35,487 nucleotides of DNA from Gammaproteobacteria bacterium (GCA_003565625.1 PXBD01000039.1:1-35487), one strand, 5' to 3'; positions 1-9,659 are shown, counted from the first letter of the stretch. Translations and numbers: made by a program. Notes: generated by a model not told the origin, from the letters alone.

Positions 1-707
1 GCAGCTTCCGCCAGGCCGCGGTCTATCAGGAAGGCCGCAAGGAACGCAGCAGCCGGCGCGCCCGGGCGATGTCGGGCCGCACCCGCTTCGGCCGCAAGGA
101 GCAGGAAAAGAGCTGGATCAACGCCGAAGTCGATGCCCTGTACAAGCTCTCGGACGCCGGCGTGCGCGTACCCCAGCCGCTGGCCTTCGTCGACGGCGTC
201 TTGCTGATGGAATTGATCACCGATAAGGAAGGCCACGTCGCCCCCCGGCTGGGCGAAGTGATTCTGGATGCCGAGACCGCGCGCGACTACCACCGGCGAC
301 TGATTGCCGAGGTGGTCCGCATGCTCATGGCAGGCCTGATCCACGGCGATCTTTCGGAATTCAATATCCTCATCGACGCCCACGGGCCGGTCATCATCGA
401 CCTGCCCCAGGCGGTCAATGCCGCGGCCAACCTGTCGGCCGGCATGCTGCTGGTGCGCGACGTCGACCGGCTCAAACGCTGCCTGGGCCGATTCGCCCCG
501 GACCTGCTCGACAACGACTACGGCAAGGAAATGTGGGCCTTGTACGCCGGCGGCCGACTGCGGCCCGACAGCCAGCTGACCGGGCGCTACGAGCCCGAAC
601 AGGTCGACGTCAACCTGGCCGAGCTCATGGGCATCATAGACGCGGCCCGGGAGGAGGAAATGGAGCGCCGCGAGCGTTTGCGCGAAGACGAGGACGACGA
701 GGCATGA
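1..707 (+). CDS. RIO-family serine kinase, 5' end outside window
   Basis: The reading frame is open from the first bases of the window (codons begin at position 3) and ends with TGA at 705-707, so this is the C-terminal part of a longer gene; the ATG at 69 is internal. The protein shows the atypical RIO kinase core: the catalytic loop HGDLSEFNIL, with the catalytic Asp and metal-binding Asn, and about 15 residues later the metal-binding motif IIDLPQAV, equivalent to the DFG region. The upstream YQEGRK and RYG-like (TRFGRKE) segments fit the flexible loop of bacterial RIO1-like proteins of the Pseudomonas PA4780 type. The tail is very acidic and charged (EEEMERRERLREDEDDEA). The stop overlaps the start of the next gene (ATGA), so the two are probably co-translated. 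The substrate is unknown. Confidence 0.85.
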   Translation, partial: SFRQAAVYQEGRKERSSRRARAMSGRTRFGRKEQEKSWINAEVDALYKLSDAGVRVPQPLAFVDGVLLMELITDKEGHVAPRLGEVILDAETARDYHRRLIAEVVRMLMAGLIHGDLSEFNILIDAHGPVIIDLPQAVNAAANLSAGMLLVRDVDRLKRCLGRFAPDLLDNDYGKEMWALYAGGRLRPDSQLTGRYEPEQVDVNLAELMGIIDAAREEEMERRERLREDEDDEA

Positions 708-1375
708 GCCGCTCGGTACTGCTGGCCGAGGCCCCGATTCCCGATACCAACAAATCGCTGCTGCTCTACGAGCATAAGGACAAGTTCTCCATGGTCATCC
801 CCGGCCGCGGCGAGTTGATGAACAGTCGTGTGCACGGCTCGGAAAAGGCGCTAGCCGACCTGGCCTGTGCCCGCATGGGCCAGCCAAGCTCACCGCGCAT
901 CCTGGTCGGCGGCCTGGGCATGGGTTTCACCCAAGCCGCCGCCCTGGCCGCGGTGGGCCCGGATGCGGAAGTCGTGGTGGCCGAACTGATCCCGGAGGTG
1001 GTCGACTGGCATCACGAATGGATCGGCGGGCCGGCCGACCACCCGCTCAACGACCCGCGCAGCACCGTCTTCGTCGGAGACGTCGCCCAACTCCTGCGCG
1101 CCGAACCCGACGGCTTCAACGCCATCCTGCTCGACGTCGACAACGGCCCGCAGGCCGTGATCCGGCGCGAAAATGACTGGCTCTACGGCCTCGAAGGTCT
1201 GGCCACGGCGCGCCACGCCCTGCGCAAGAACGGCGTGCTGGCAATCTGGTCAGCAGGGCCGGATGCGCAGTTCAGCGCCCGCCTGAAGCGCGCCGGGTTC
1301 CAGGCAGAACTGGTCATTGTCCGCCCCCACCGGGCCGGCAAGGGGGCACGGCATTGCATCTGGCTGGCGCGATAG
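704..1375 (+). CDS. spermidine-synthase-like protein (Rossmann methyltransferase fold)
   Basis: The 223-residue protein starts at the ATG overlapping the RIO kinase stop; an upstream extension of this frame only shadows the kinase gene. It has a glycine-rich nucleotide loop (GGLGMGFTQ), an acidic residue at the end of the following strand (VVVAELIPE) and the motif FNAILLDVDNGPQ, matching the Asp-rich catalytic region of the polyamine aminopropyltransferase family. It is shorter than a full SpeE (about 280 residues) and has only a brief N-terminal segment before the Rossmann core. Proteins of this kind are usually labelled spermidine synthase, but aminopropyl transfer is not proven and a methyltransferase role is possible. 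It is predicted cytoplasmic and forms a two-gene unit with the kinase. Confidence 0.75.
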   Translation: MSRSVLLAEAPIPDTNKSLLLYEHKDKFSMVIPGRGELMNSRVHGSEKALADLACARMGQPSSPRILVGGLGMGFTQAAALAAVGPDAEVVVAELIPEVVDWHHEWIGGPADHPLNDPRSTVFVGDVAQLLRAEPDGFNAILLDVDNGPQAVIRRENDWLYGLEGLATARHALRKNGVLAIWSAGPDAQFSARLKRAGFQAELVIVRPHRAGKGARHCIWLAR

Positions 1376-1451
1376 CGAAACCTGTCACCCATCTGCCATG
1401 AGCTGCCGGTACACTGCGGCGCGTTCTATCGGCCAATAGGTTTTCACAAGC

Positions 1452-3170
1452 ATGAAGTTCAACAGCGCGCAATCCCTGTTCCCCATTTGCCTGGTTCTTC
1501 TCCTGCTCTCACTCGGAGGCAACGCGCAGCCCGGCCCGCTGCCGGAACGCCACAGCCACGAACACAGCCCGCGGCTGGTGGTCGGCATTACCGTCGACCA
1601 GATGCGCCCGGACTACTTGTACCGGTTCTGGAATCACTACGGCGAGGGCGGATTCAAGCGCCTGCTCGACAACGGCTTCCTGTTTCGCAACGCCAAGTTC
1701 CGCCACGGCCACACCGCGACCGGACCGGGACATGCGGCGGTGTATACCGGCACCACGCCCCGGGTGCACGGACTGATAGGCAACCGCTGGTACGTACCGG
1801 AACTCGGGCGCGAGATCAACGTGGTCGAAGTACCGGACAGCGCGTATACATCCGTTGGCGGCGGCCCACGGGCGGGCCAGAACAGAGCCCCGGGCAACAT
1901 GATGGTGACCACGGTGGGTGATGAGTTGCGCCTCTTCAGCGGGGAGCGCTCGCGCACGGTCTCGGTGTCGGCGAAAGATCGTGCCGCCATCCTGTCCGGC
2001 GGCCATACCGGCGATGCTTACTGGTTCGACCGGGCCACCGGGAATTTTGTCACGTCCACGTTTTACCGCGACGAACTGCCCGAATGGCTGCGCTCTTTCA
2101 ACGAGCGCGGGCTGGCCCGGGAGTTTCTCCAGCGCACGTGGGAACCGGCCCGGCCGATTGAGACCTACGTCGAAAGCCGCCCGGACCGCAATCCCTACGA
2201 GCGGCCGCTGCCCGGGCTGTATCGGGCCACCTTCCCCATGGACCTGGCCGAGATCATGCGCCGGCCCAACATGGACGCCGGCATCCTGAACGTGACCCCG
2301 TTCGGTGACGAGCTGTTGTTCGAGCTGGCCAAGACCGCGCTGGTGGAAGAAGCACTGGGCCAGGGCGAGACTCCCGACATGTTGCTGATCGGCCTGTCGG
2401 CAGCCGACATCATCGGCCACTACTTCGGCCCGGCCTCCAAGCAGATCCAGGATTACTACATCCGCCTCGATGAATACCTGGCCGACTTCCTGGACTTTCT
2501 CGACGAACACTTCGAACGCGACGAGATCCTGATCGTGATCACCGCCGACCACGGCGCCCACTACGTACCCCAGTATCTGCACGATCAGCGCATCCCCACC
2601 GGCCACAGTAATTTCCATACGCGCCTGAACGAGACCTTGCGCGAGCAACTGCGAGGACACCTGGTGAATCGATTCGGCAGCGACCTGCTGCTGTCGATCA
2701 GCGGCCCGCACATCCACCTGAACCACCCGCGCATGGCCGAACTGCAGCTGGATCCGACCGTGGTCCGCCGCGAAACTGTCCGCTTTCTGCAGTCGCTGGA
2801 TTTTGTCGGCGGTGCGCTCAGCGCCGACACCCTGGACCAGACCGAGTTCACCGAAGGCGTGCGCGGGCGCATGATGCAAACCTATTTCCCGGCCCGCGCC
2901 GGCGATGTCCTGATGTGGCTCACCCCGCACACTCGCGGCGACCTGGGTACCGGCTATACCGGGCACGGTACGCCCTGGACCACGGATGTCCACGTACCCA
3001 TCCTGTTTTACGGCTACGACATCCCGCACGGGCAGTCCAGCGCCCCGGTCGCCCCGTCCGACATCGCCTCCACGCTGGCGGTGTTTCTGAACTCGCCGTT
3101 CCCTTCAGGCAACACCGGGCAGCCGCTCAACGATTTACTGTATCGAACGGCAGACGGCAAGAAAATGTAA
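1452..3170 (+). CDS. exported alkaline phosphatase, PafA-like
   Basis: This 572-residue protein has a signal peptide (hydrophobic residues about 9-25, ICLVLLLLSLGGNAQ). It carries the alkaline phosphatase/nucleotide pyrophosphatase superfamily metal site: VDQMRPD (Asp49), the nucleophile region TATGPGHAAVYTG (Thr90 likely), the later SAADIIGHYFGP and TADHGAHY segments that supply Asp/His ligands, and a final HGTPW. It also has Asn111 in GNRWY and Lys175/Arg177 in AKDRAAI; these match the Asn and Lys/Arg that mark PafA-type phosphomonoesterases (K162/R164 in PafA) and separate them from NPP diesterases. Expected role: periplasmic release of phosphate from monoesters. It stands alone, converging with the aldo/keto reductase gene 11 bases past its stop. 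No strong Shine-Dalgarno sequence is visible; an AGG lies about 12 bases upstream. Confidence 0.85.
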   Translation: MKFNSAQSLFPICLVLLLLSLGGNAQPGPLPERHSHEHSPRLVVGITVDQMRPDYLYRFWNHYGEGGFKRLLDNGFLFRNAKFRHGHTATGPGHAAVYTGTTPRVHGLIGNRWYVPELGREINVVEVPDSAYTSVGGGPRAGQNRAPGNMMVTTVGDELRLFSGERSRTVSVSAKDRAAILSGGHTGDAYWFDRATGNFVTSTFYRDELPEWLRSFNERGLAREFLQRTWEPARPIETYVESRPDRNPYERPLPGLYRATFPMDLAEIMRRPNMDAGILNVTPFGDELLFELAKTALVEEALGQGETPDMLLIGLSAADIIGHYFGPASKQIQDYYIRLDEYLADFLDFLDEHFERDEILIVITADHGAHYVPQYLHDQRIPTGHSNFHTRLNETLREQLRGHLVNRFGSDLLLSISGPHIHLNHPRMAELQLDPTVVRRETVRFLQSLDFVGGALSADTLDQTEFTEGVRGRMMQTYFPARAGDVLMWLTPHTRGDLGTGYTGHGTPWTTDVHVPILFYGYDIPHGQSSAPVAPSDIASTLAVFLNSPFPSGNTGQPLNDLLYRTADGKKM

Positions 3171-3181
3171 TCCTGCCACGG

Positions 3182-4183
3182 TCACACCGCCCGCCAGTCC
3201 TCAGGCTCTTGCGGCTTGTTGGCCAGAATATCCTCGATCTTCTCCATCACCGATTCATCCAGCTTGCTGACCGCCTCCAGCGCCTGCAGGTTCTGCTGAA
3301 GCTGGGCCACGCTCGATGCGCCGGTGATCACGCTGCTGACATTCGGATTTTTCAAACACCAGGCCAGGGCCAGTTGGGCCATGCTGATGTCGAGCTCAGC
3401 GGCCAGCGGTGCGAGCTTGCCCACTTTTTCCAGTCTGGCCCGACCTTCCTCGCTATCGAGCAACATCTCCTTGAGCCAGCCGTATTTCGCCAGGTCCAGA
3501 CGCGACCCCTGGGGAATGCCCTGGTTGTATTTTCCGGTCAGCAGTCCACTGGCCAGCGGACTCCAGACGGTGGTTCCCAGACCGAGCTCGCGGTACAACG
3601 ACGAATACTCGCGCTCGACCCGGTCGCGATGAAACATGTTGTACTGCGGCTGTTCCATCGACGGCGGACGCAGGTGCTCACGGCGGGCGACGGCATGGGC
3701 GGTGCGGATCTGCTCGGCGCTCCATTCGCTGGTCCCCCAGTACAGCGCCTTGCCTTCACGGATCACCTGGTTCATCGCCCAGACCGTTTCCTCGATCGGC
3801 GTGTGGATATCCGGCCGGTGGCAAAAAATCAAATCCACGTACTCGGTCTGCAGCCGCTGCAGCGCCGCGTCGGTGCCCTCCTTGACGTGCTTGAGCGAAA
3901 GCCCGGTGTCGTTGGGCCCATCACCGCCCCAGAAAATCTTGGTCGACAACACCAGGTCCGAACGCTTCCAGCCAGCCTTTGCGATGACCTCGCCCATGAT
4001 CGACTCCGAGGCCCCCGATTCGTAGCCTTCGGCGTTATCGAAGAAGTTCACGCCCGCGTCAAAAGCGGCTTGCATCTGCTGGTAGGCCAGCGTTGTATCG
4101 ACCTGTTCACCGAAGGTCACCCACGAGCCGAACGACAGCGCGGAGACTTTCAGACCCGAGCTTCCCAGAAAACGATATTCCAT
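3182..4183 (-). CDS. aldo/keto reductase, Kv-channel beta-subunit-like
   Basis: The 333-residue protein begins at the ATG at 4183, preceded by AGGAG seven bases upstream; the open frame continues further upstream but without family similarity. It shows an aldo/keto reductase barrel: FFDNAEGY with the catalytic Asp and Tyr, STKIFWGG with the catalytic Lys, and IFCHRPD with the active-site His. The C-terminal half ([12 protein letters not shown], then [19 protein letters not shown]) closely follows the AKR6/Kv-beta subgroup. It should be a cytoplasmic NADPH-dependent carbonyl reductase of broad specificity; the physiological substrate is not known. It lies 44 bases downstream of the DNA glycosylase gene on the same strand and is probably co-transcribed with it. 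Confidence 0.9.
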   Translation of the reverse strand: MEYRFLGSSGLKVSALSFGSWVTFGEQVDTTLAYQQMQAAFDAGVNFFDNAEGYESGASESIMGEVIAKAGWKRSDLVLSTKIFWGGDGPNDTGLSLKHVKEGTDAALQRLQTEYVDLIFCHRPDIHTPIEETVWAMNQVIREGKALYWGTSEWSAEQIRTAHAVARREHLRPPSMEQPQYNMFHRDRVEREYSSLYRELGLGTTVWSPLASGLLTGKYNQGIPQGSRLDLAKYGWLKEMLLDSEEGRARLEKVGKLAPLAAELDISMAQLALAWCLKNPNVSSVITGASSVAQLQQNLQALEAVSKLDESVMEKIEDILANKPQEPEDWRAV

Positions 4184-4227
4184 TGTTTGACTCCTGTTGG
4201 AGCGCTGCGCCACCCTGAATATTCGAA

Positions 4228-4881
4228 TCAGGGAAGCGGCGCGTTTGAATAAAAATGCCAGATAAAAATCGCCGCCGCCCCGCGATCGGGGCGCCATGGT
4301 TCGGCCAACGCGTCGGTCTGCCTGCGATCGGGACGAGCCGGCAGTTTCTTGATCCGCGCAAGGCCTGCCTGGATCGCCAGGTCATCGGCCGGCCAGACAT
4401 CGGGCCGACCCAGCGCAAAAAGCAGAAACATCTCGGCACTCCAGCGCCCGAAGCCCTTCAGCCGGGTAATCTCCTCAACCACCGAACCGTCGGCCAGATC
4501 GACCAGCGCGGCTGGCACCAGTCGACCTTCCAGAACGGCTTGGGACAAACCGCGCGCATAGCTGATTTTTTGCCGCGACAACCCCAGCGAGCGCAGTTCC
4601 TCTTCGGTCAGGGCCAGAAGCCGCTCCGGCTGAAACTCTCCGCCCAGAGCGATTTGAAGGCGGCCAAAGATGGAGGCAGCCGCCTTGACCGATAGTTGTT
4701 GCCCCACCAGGATCCGCAGCAGATGCTCAAAACTCGGCTCTCCGTGACGCCGCTCTGCGGGATACCCCACCTGCTCCAGCGCCAGGGCGATATGGCGGTC
4801 TTTTCGTGCAAGCCGATCCAGCGCAAGCTCAAGATGGCGACGGGTGAGCTGAAAATCCAAAACGGCTCCGATTGATTTCAC
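4228..4881 (-). CDS. DNA-3-methyladenine glycosylase II-like (HhH-GPD)
   Basis: This 217-residue protein is a HhH-GPD superfamily base-excision enzyme. It has the [14 protein letters not shown] segment typical of AlkA-type enzymes, a helix-hairpin-helix ([18 protein letters not shown]) and, just after it, the WPADDLAIQ segment that supplies the catalytic Asp. It lacks the N-terminal beta domain of E. coli AlkA and resembles the shorter yeast Mag1/bacterial form. Expected role: excision of 3-methyladenine and related alkylated bases. The start is GTG at 4881 with only a weak upstream purine run, so a nearby alternative start is possible. It is the first gene of the alkylation-repair/reductase pair and is transcribed divergently from the phosphorylase gene. 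Confidence 0.85.
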   Translation of the reverse strand: MKSIGAVLDFQLTRRHLELALDRLARKDRHIALALEQVGYPAERRHGEPSFEHLLRILVGQQLSVKAAASIFGRLQIALGGEFQPERLLALTEEELRSLGLSRQKISYARGLSQAVLEGRLVPAALVDLADGSVVEEITRLKGFGRWSAEMFLLFALGRPDVWPADDLAIQAGLARIKKLPARPDRRQTDALAEPWRPDRGAAAIFIWHFYSNAPLP

Positions 4882-4946
4882 GACAAGGCCACCCCCGATC
4901 CTACCCCAAGAAATCTCCTCGGAGGCGACCGTGATCCGCGGTACCG

Positions 4947-4975
4947 CTGACAGCGCTGTCTGCTTTTACTAGAAT
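4947..4975 (+). promoter_or_regulatory. predicted sigma70 promoter of the phosphorylase gene
   Basis: The -35 box CTGACA (4947-4952) and -10 box TAGAAT (4970-4975) each match the consensus in five of six bases and are separated by exactly 17 bases. Transcription would start near 4982, giving a leader of about 58 bases before the GTG at 5041. The -35 box overlaps the operator-like palindrome at 4948-4961. Confidence 0.6.
4948..4961. promoter_or_regulatory. LacI-type operator candidate, site C
   Basis: TGACAGCGCTGTCT contains a perfect 12-base palindrome (GACAGCGCTGTC) with a central CG and matches 11 of 14 bases of the perfect palindrome at 18893-18906. It starts at the second base of the -35 box, so a bound repressor would block RNA polymerase. 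The link to the locus regulator is inferred from site similarity and identical placement. Confidence 0.55.
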
Positions 4976-5040
4976 GAGGGCCACACAAAAAAACAAGCCG
5001 AAAGGCCGGGGTCAGAAACATGTCTGGAGGAGAATGCAAG

Positions 5041-8000
5041 GTGCACGGCGAGTTCGTGGACCTGGACGGTGATCGCTACTACGCGATTGCCAACGTCGAT
5101 GCCATGCCGGCGTTTTTCATCAGCCTGGTCTCGAACGATGACCATTGGCTTTTTGCCTCTTCCACCGGGGGACTGACCGCGGGCCGCGTCTCCCCGGAGA
5201 ACGCCTTGTTTCCCTATGTGCCGGTCGATAAGGTTCACGAAAGCTGGCCTCATACCGGCAGCAGAACGCTGCTGCGGGTTCGGAATGAACAGGGCACGTC
5301 GCTTTGGGAGCCATTCCATGGCAAGCACAGCGATGCGGCTCGATGGAGCCGCAACCTCTACAAGAACACCCTGGGCAACAAGCTCTGCTTCGAGGAAATC
5401 CATCATGATCTGGGCCTGCGCTTCCGCTACCGCTGGATGACCAGCCGGCGCTATGGCTTCGTGCGCGAGTGCGAGTTGATCAACCAGGGCCATGGCGAGG
5501 TACAGGTCGATCTGCTGGACGGGTTGCAAAACATCCTGCCCGCCGATACGCCCCTGTTCACCCAGACCGGTTTCAGCAACCTGGTCGATGCCTACAAGTG
5601 GACCGAACTGGATCCGCCCACGGGGCTTGGCATCATGACGCTGTACTCAGGAATCACCGACCGCGCCGAACCCCGCGAATCCCTGAAGGCAACCACCGTG
5701 TTCTGCCTCGGCCTGAATGAGCCCAACATCCTGCTCTCGTCGGCGCAGATCGAGGCCTTCCGCTGCGCCGGCGCGCTGCAACCGGAACGGCACAAGCGGG
5801 GGATCCGCGCAGCTTACCTGGTCAACAGCCGCTTCCGACTGCAGGCCGGCGAACAGCAAGACTGGCGGATCATTGCCAATACCCGCCAGACCCAAAAAGA
5901 CGTCGTGGCCCTGCGTCTGGCGCTTCGGGAGACAGAAACACTCAACAACGAGATCACCCGCGACGTGGCCGCAGGTAGCGCTCACCTGGCCGGAATTCTC
6001 GCTGCCGGCGACGGCTTTCAGGACACCGCCGAAGAGCACGTCGCCGTCCACCATACGGCCAACGCATTGTTCAACATTCTCCGGGGCGGAATGTTCCATG
6101 ATCAGTACCGCGTACCCGCCAATGACTTCGCTGCAACGATTCGGCATTTCAACCACCGCGTCCATGATCGAAACCAGGCCCTGCTGGCCGGATTGCCGGA
6201 GCGGGTTGAACTGGATGCACTTCGATTGGAAATCGAACAATGCGGGGACTGCCAACTTCAGCGTCTGGCCGGCGAATACCTGCCCATCACCTTTGGTCGC
6301 CGCCACGGTGATCCGAGCCGCCCCTGGAATCGGTTCGAAATCCGTTTGCAGGACGAGTACGGCAACCCCTTGCTTGGCTACGCGGGCAACTGGCGCGACA
6401 TCTTCCAGAACTGGGAGGCATTGGCCTTCAGCTTTCCGGAATTCATCGAGCCCATGATCGCCAAGTTCGTCAACGCCTCGACGATGGACGGTTATAACCC
6501 CTACCGGATCACGAAAGACGGGATCGACTGGGAGGGGGAAGAGCCGGACGACCCGTGGAGTTATATTGGCTACTGGGGCGACCATCAGATCATTTACCTG
6601 CTGAAACTGCTGGAGTTGTCCAACCAGTTTCACCCGGAACGCCTGCACAAACTGCTCCGGGAGTCCTTGTTCAGCTACGCCAACGTACCCTACCGCATCA
6701 AGCCATTCGCAGAATTGCTTATCGATCCTAAGAACACGGTGCGCTATGACAAATCAACGGCGCGCGCCATTGATGAACGCGTGGCCAGGATCGGCGCCGA
6801 CGGCAAGCTGGTTCTGGATGAACAGCAGCAGGCCTGGCAGGTCAACCTGCTGGAGAAACTGATTGTGCCGCTGTTGTCGAAGCTCGGCAACCTGGTCGTC
6901 GACGGCGGCATCTGGCTCAACACCCAGCGCCCGGAATGGAACGATGCCAACAACGCGCTGGTTGGTCACGGCTTGTCGATGGTCACCTTGTGCTACATGC
7001 GCCGCTACGTGATGTTCCTGGCCAATCTTCTGACAGACGAACAGAATCCATTTTCGCTCTCGAGCGAAGTAGGCCAGTGGCTGGTCGAAACCGCCGATGT
7101 GCTGGCCCGCCTGCGAAACCGCACAGACCACTCCATTGCGGATGCCGGAACTCGCTACCGCTTCATGGCCGAGCTTGGCCAAGCCGCCGGACGCTATCGC
7201 GCGGCCGTTTATGAACACGAGGGCTTTTCCGGCCGCATGGACCAGCCCGTCGCCGGCATTCAGCGCATGTTGACCGACGCCTTGCAAATCATCGACCTCA
7301 GTATCGCCAGCAATCAACGCGACGATCGGCTGTACAACGCCTACAATCTGATGCATCTCGGCGCAGACGAACTCGAGATCGAGCCCCTCTACCCCATGCT
7401 GGAAGGCCAGGTTGCCGCACTGAGCAGCAGGGCCATTTCCCCGAAAGCGGCGGTGGCGGTGCTGGAGGCCCTGTTCGACAGCGCAATTTATCGACCCGAT
7501 CAGCAGACCTTCATGCTCTACCCCGATCGGGCCCTGCCGTCTTTTCTGGAAAAAAACCGGATCAGCGCAGAACAGCTGGCCGATCTGCCCCTGATCGACC
7601 AAATGCTCGCGCGCGGCGATGAGCGCATCATTGTGCGCGACGCCGAGAACTGTTACCGATTCAGTGCCGAGTTCGCTAACGTGACCGATCTGAACGCCAC
7701 CCTCGATCGCGTGCTCGCAGACTACGGCGATAAAGCCGAGGCGGCGCGCAAGCCACTCGCCGCGCTGTATGAGTCGGTCTTCAACCACAAGGCCTTTACC
7801 GGCCGCTCCGGCACCATGTTCGGTTTCGAAGGCCTGGGCTCGGTGTACTGGCACATGGTGGCGAAGTTGCTCCTGGCGGTGCAGGAAAATTTCTTTCTGG
7901 CGCTGGAGCAAGAAGACCAGCAGACCTGCGCGCGCCTCGGCAGCCTCTATTACCGCGTCCGGGAAGGGCTGGGCTTCAACAAGACGCCACAAGAGTACGG

Positions 8001-8469
8001 CGCTTTTCCGACCGACCCATATTCCCATACGCCCGGCCATTCCGGTGCCCAGCAGCCGGGCATGACCGGCCAGGTAAAGGAAGAAATCCTGACCCGCTTC
8101 GGCGAGCTTGGCGTGCGTGTGGAAAGAGGCATCGCCCGCTTTGAACCAGCGCTCTTGCGCGCGCAGGAATTCAAGCGCCAGCCGGGTTCGTTCCGCTACC
8201 TGGACGTGGACGGAAACTGGCAGCACATCGAGCTGCCGGAGAACTCCCTGGCGTTTACCTGGTGCCAGGTACCGATAATCTACCGGCTGGATAATCGCCA
8301 GCCATCAAGCATTATGGTAGTTACCAGCGATGGCGAGCGCCACGCGGCAGGCACCGCCGCGTTGTCGGATCGATGGAGCACAGAGCTGTTCCGGCGCAGC
8401 GGCAGCATCCAACGACTTGAACTGTCCTTCCCGGCCTCGACCTTGTTTACCGACCGGGCTGATCACTGA
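5041..8469 (+). CDS. probable beta-1,3-oligoglucan phosphorylase (GH94/GH149-like)
   Basis: The start chosen is GTG at 5041, because a strong GGAGGAG (5026-5032) sits eight bases before it; the in-frame ATG at 5020 would lie upstream of that site. The 1142-residue protein has no signal peptide and is probably cytoplasmic. Visible features are an N-terminal beta-rich part (SSTGGLTAGR, NALFPYVPVDK), an (alpha/alpha)6-like part with GNWRDIFQNWEAL, IGYWGDHQIIYLL and the motif RPEWNDANNALVG, whose Asp635 aligns with the general-acid Asp of the GH94 DWNDG motif. Length and context (GH17, GH3, glucokinase) point to GH149, the phosphorylases that release glucose-1-phosphate from beta-1,3-glucan oligosaccharides. 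A different GH94-like specificity remains possible. Its stop overlaps the convergent antiporter gene by seven bases. Confidence 0.65.
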   Translation: MHGEFVDLDGDRYYAIANVDAMPAFFISLVSNDDHWLFASSTGGLTAGRVSPENALFPYVPVDKVHESWPHTGSRTLLRVRNEQGTSLWEPFHGKHSDAARWSRNLYKNTLGNKLCFEEIHHDLGLRFRYRWMTSRRYGFVRECELINQGHGEVQVDLLDGLQNILPADTPLFTQTGFSNLVDAYKWTELDPPTGLGIMTLYSGITDRAEPRESLKATTVFCLGLNEPNILLSSAQIEAFRCAGALQPERHKRGIRAAYLVNSRFRLQAGEQQDWRIIANTRQTQKDVVALRLALRETETLNNEITRDVAAGSAHLAGILAAGDGFQDTAEEHVAVHHTANALFNILRGGMFHDQYRVPANDFAATIRHFNHRVHDRNQALLAGLPERVELDALRLEIEQCGDCQLQRLAGEYLPITFGRRHGDPSRPWNRFEIRLQDEYGNPLLGYAGNWRDIFQNWEALAFSFPEFIEPMIAKFVNASTMDGYNPYRITKDGIDWEGEEPDDPWSYIGYWGDHQIIYLLKLLELSNQFHPERLHKLLRESLFSYANVPYRIKPFAELLIDPKNTVRYDKSTARAIDERVARIGADGKLVLDEQQQAWQVNLLEKLIVPLLSKLGNLVVDGGIWLNTQRPEWNDANNALVGHGLSMVTLCYMRRYVMFLANLLTDEQNPFSLSSEVGQWLVETADVLARLRNRTDHSIADAGTRYRFMAELGQAAGRYRAAVYEHEGFSGRMDQPVAGIQRMLTDALQIIDLSIASNQRDDRLYNAYNLMHLGADELEIEPLYPMLEGQVAALSSRAISPKAAVAVLEALFDSAIYRPDQQTFMLYPDRALPSFLEKNRISAEQLADLPLIDQMLARGDERIIVRDAENCYRFSAEFANVTDLNATLDRVLADYGDKAEAARKPLAALYESVFNHKAFTGRSGTMFGFEGLGSVYWHMVAKLLLAVQENFFLALEQEDQQTCARLGSLYYRVREGLGFNKTPQEYGAFPTDPYSHTPGHSGAQQPGMTGQVKEEILTRFGELGVRVERGIARFEPALLRAQEFKRQPGSFRYLDVDGNWQHIELPENSLAFTWCQVPIIYRLDNRQPSSIMVVTSDGERHAAGTAALSDRWSTELFRRSGSIQRLELSFPASTLFTDRADH

Positions 8470-9659
8470 TCCGGCTCGCTGGCGATCCCGGAGCGCCGGC
8501 TTCGGCTGACCATGGGAATGGTCAGCATGGTGCTGGCGGCGGCCATCAGCAGCAGGGCGGTAAAAATGCCGGCCGAAATGATGTGCTGATCCAGCAGGAT
8601 GTTGGCAAAAATGATCAGGATCAGCGCCTTGGTCTGCAGCAGCCAGCCGACCGTGCGCGCCTCACCGGGCGGCCAGCGCAGCACCCGACTGGCCATGTAC
8701 ACCCCGAGCAGCTTGCCGAGCACGGCGGCGGCGAGCAGGCCGGCAGCGATCACCAGCACGACTGCGCTGCCCAGCGCCCATTCGGTGCGCAGGCCGGTAG
8801 ACAGGAAAAAGACCGGCATCATGACCAGCAGCAGAAAATAGCGCAGGCGATCCAGACGCTGCTCCCCCAGCCAGCGGCTTTCCATCACCGCCCCGGCCAG
8901 GAACGCGCCGACCATGTAGTGCAGCCCGGCCCAGTCGGCGGCCAGCGCGCAGGCCGCCAGCCAGACCAGGGCGATGAACCACCGGTCCGACTCGGGCAGG
9001 CGCGGCAGCCCTTTACGCAGTGCCACCGTAGCCAGCACAAACAGGCTCAAGAACAGGGCTTGTTTGCCCAGCCGTTCGAAGTCGAGCAGGATCACGGCAA
9101 GCAAACCCCAGATGGCAATATCGTCGAGGCTGGCATAGCGCAGCACTCGCTGCCCCAGCGGGCGGCGCAGGATATCGATCTTTTCCATGAACAACATCAG
9201 GATTGGCAAGGCCGTGACCGAGCAGGCCATGCCGATGGCCACGACAAACTGCCATGGAAAAGCCGCGCCGCCCATCGCGGCCGGGTCATACCAAAGGATC
9301 AGGCTGCCGACCAGAATCCCGAGAACCAGCGGGGTGACCAGGGCAAAGGAAGCCGTGACCACGCTGTCACGGCGCTGGCTCCAGGCCTGCGGCAGGTCCA
9401 GCTCCAGCCCGGCCACCCAGACAAACAGGATCACCCCCCAGGTGGCGATGCCGCTGAGCATCAGCGTGACCTCGGCGGTCAGAATGGCCTGGTAGGCTGC
9501 AGGAAATATTGCTCCCAGCAAACCCGGGCCCAGTGCAATGCCGGTCAGGATCTGAACCACCACCAGCGGCGCCCACCGCTCTGTGCGTCCCAGACGCCAG
9601 ATCAGGTAGGGCACGGCCAGGATAATGATCATGGCCAGCAGCATTTTCTCCGCCGCCAT
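8463..9659 (-). CDS. CPA2-type cation:proton antiporter
   Basis: The protein is about 398 residues long with some 11-12 hydrophobic segments and the features of the monovalent cation:proton antiporter-2 (KefB/NapA-like) membrane domain: LTGIALGPGLLG near the N-terminus, ILFVWVAGLELDL, the SLDDIAIW segment carrying the paired acidic residues expected in the ion path, and MVGAFLAGAVMESRWL. No C-terminal TrkA-N domain is present. It sits 76 bases downstream of glucokinase as the last gene of the receptor-halogenase operon, so it may serve ion or pH balance during sugar uptake, though read-through to it is not certain. The frame opens with TTG at 9662; ATG at 9659 is preferred, with ATG at 9644 also possible. 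Confidence 0.85.
   Translation of the reverse strand: MAAEKMLLAMIIILAVPYLIWRLGRTERWAPLVVVQILTGIALGPGLLGAIFPAAYQAILTAEVTLMLSGIATWGVILFVWVAGLELDLPQAWSQRRDSVVTASFALVTPLVLGILVGSLILWYDPAAMGGAAFPWQFVVAIGMACSVTALPILMLFMEKIDILRRPLGQRVLRYASLDDIAIWGLLAVILLDFERLGKQALFLSLFVLATVALRKGLPRLPESDRWFIALVWLAACALAADWAGLHYMVGAFLAGAVMESRWLGEQRLDRLRYFLLLVMMPVFFLSTGLRTEWALGSAVVLVIAAGLLAAAVLGKLLGVYMASRVLRWPPGEARTVGWLLQTKALILIIFANILLDQHIISAGIFTALLLMAAASTMLTIPMVSRSRRSGIASEPDQ

Noticed and set aside
1509..3029. 506-codon minus-strand frame opposite the alkaline phosphatase gene
   Set aside because: Antisense shadow; the plus-strand protein has a signal peptide and all metal-site motifs.
2915..4252. Long plus-strand open frame of 445 codons opposite the aldo/keto reductase gene
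   Set aside because: It is a shadow frame of two clearly real genes, has no family similarity and no ribosome-binding site; high GC makes such frames common.
4183..4297. N-terminal extension of the aldo/keto reductase to 4297
   Set aside because: The extra 38 residues have no family similarity and reach into the glycosylase gene, while ATG 4183 has a good AGGAG.
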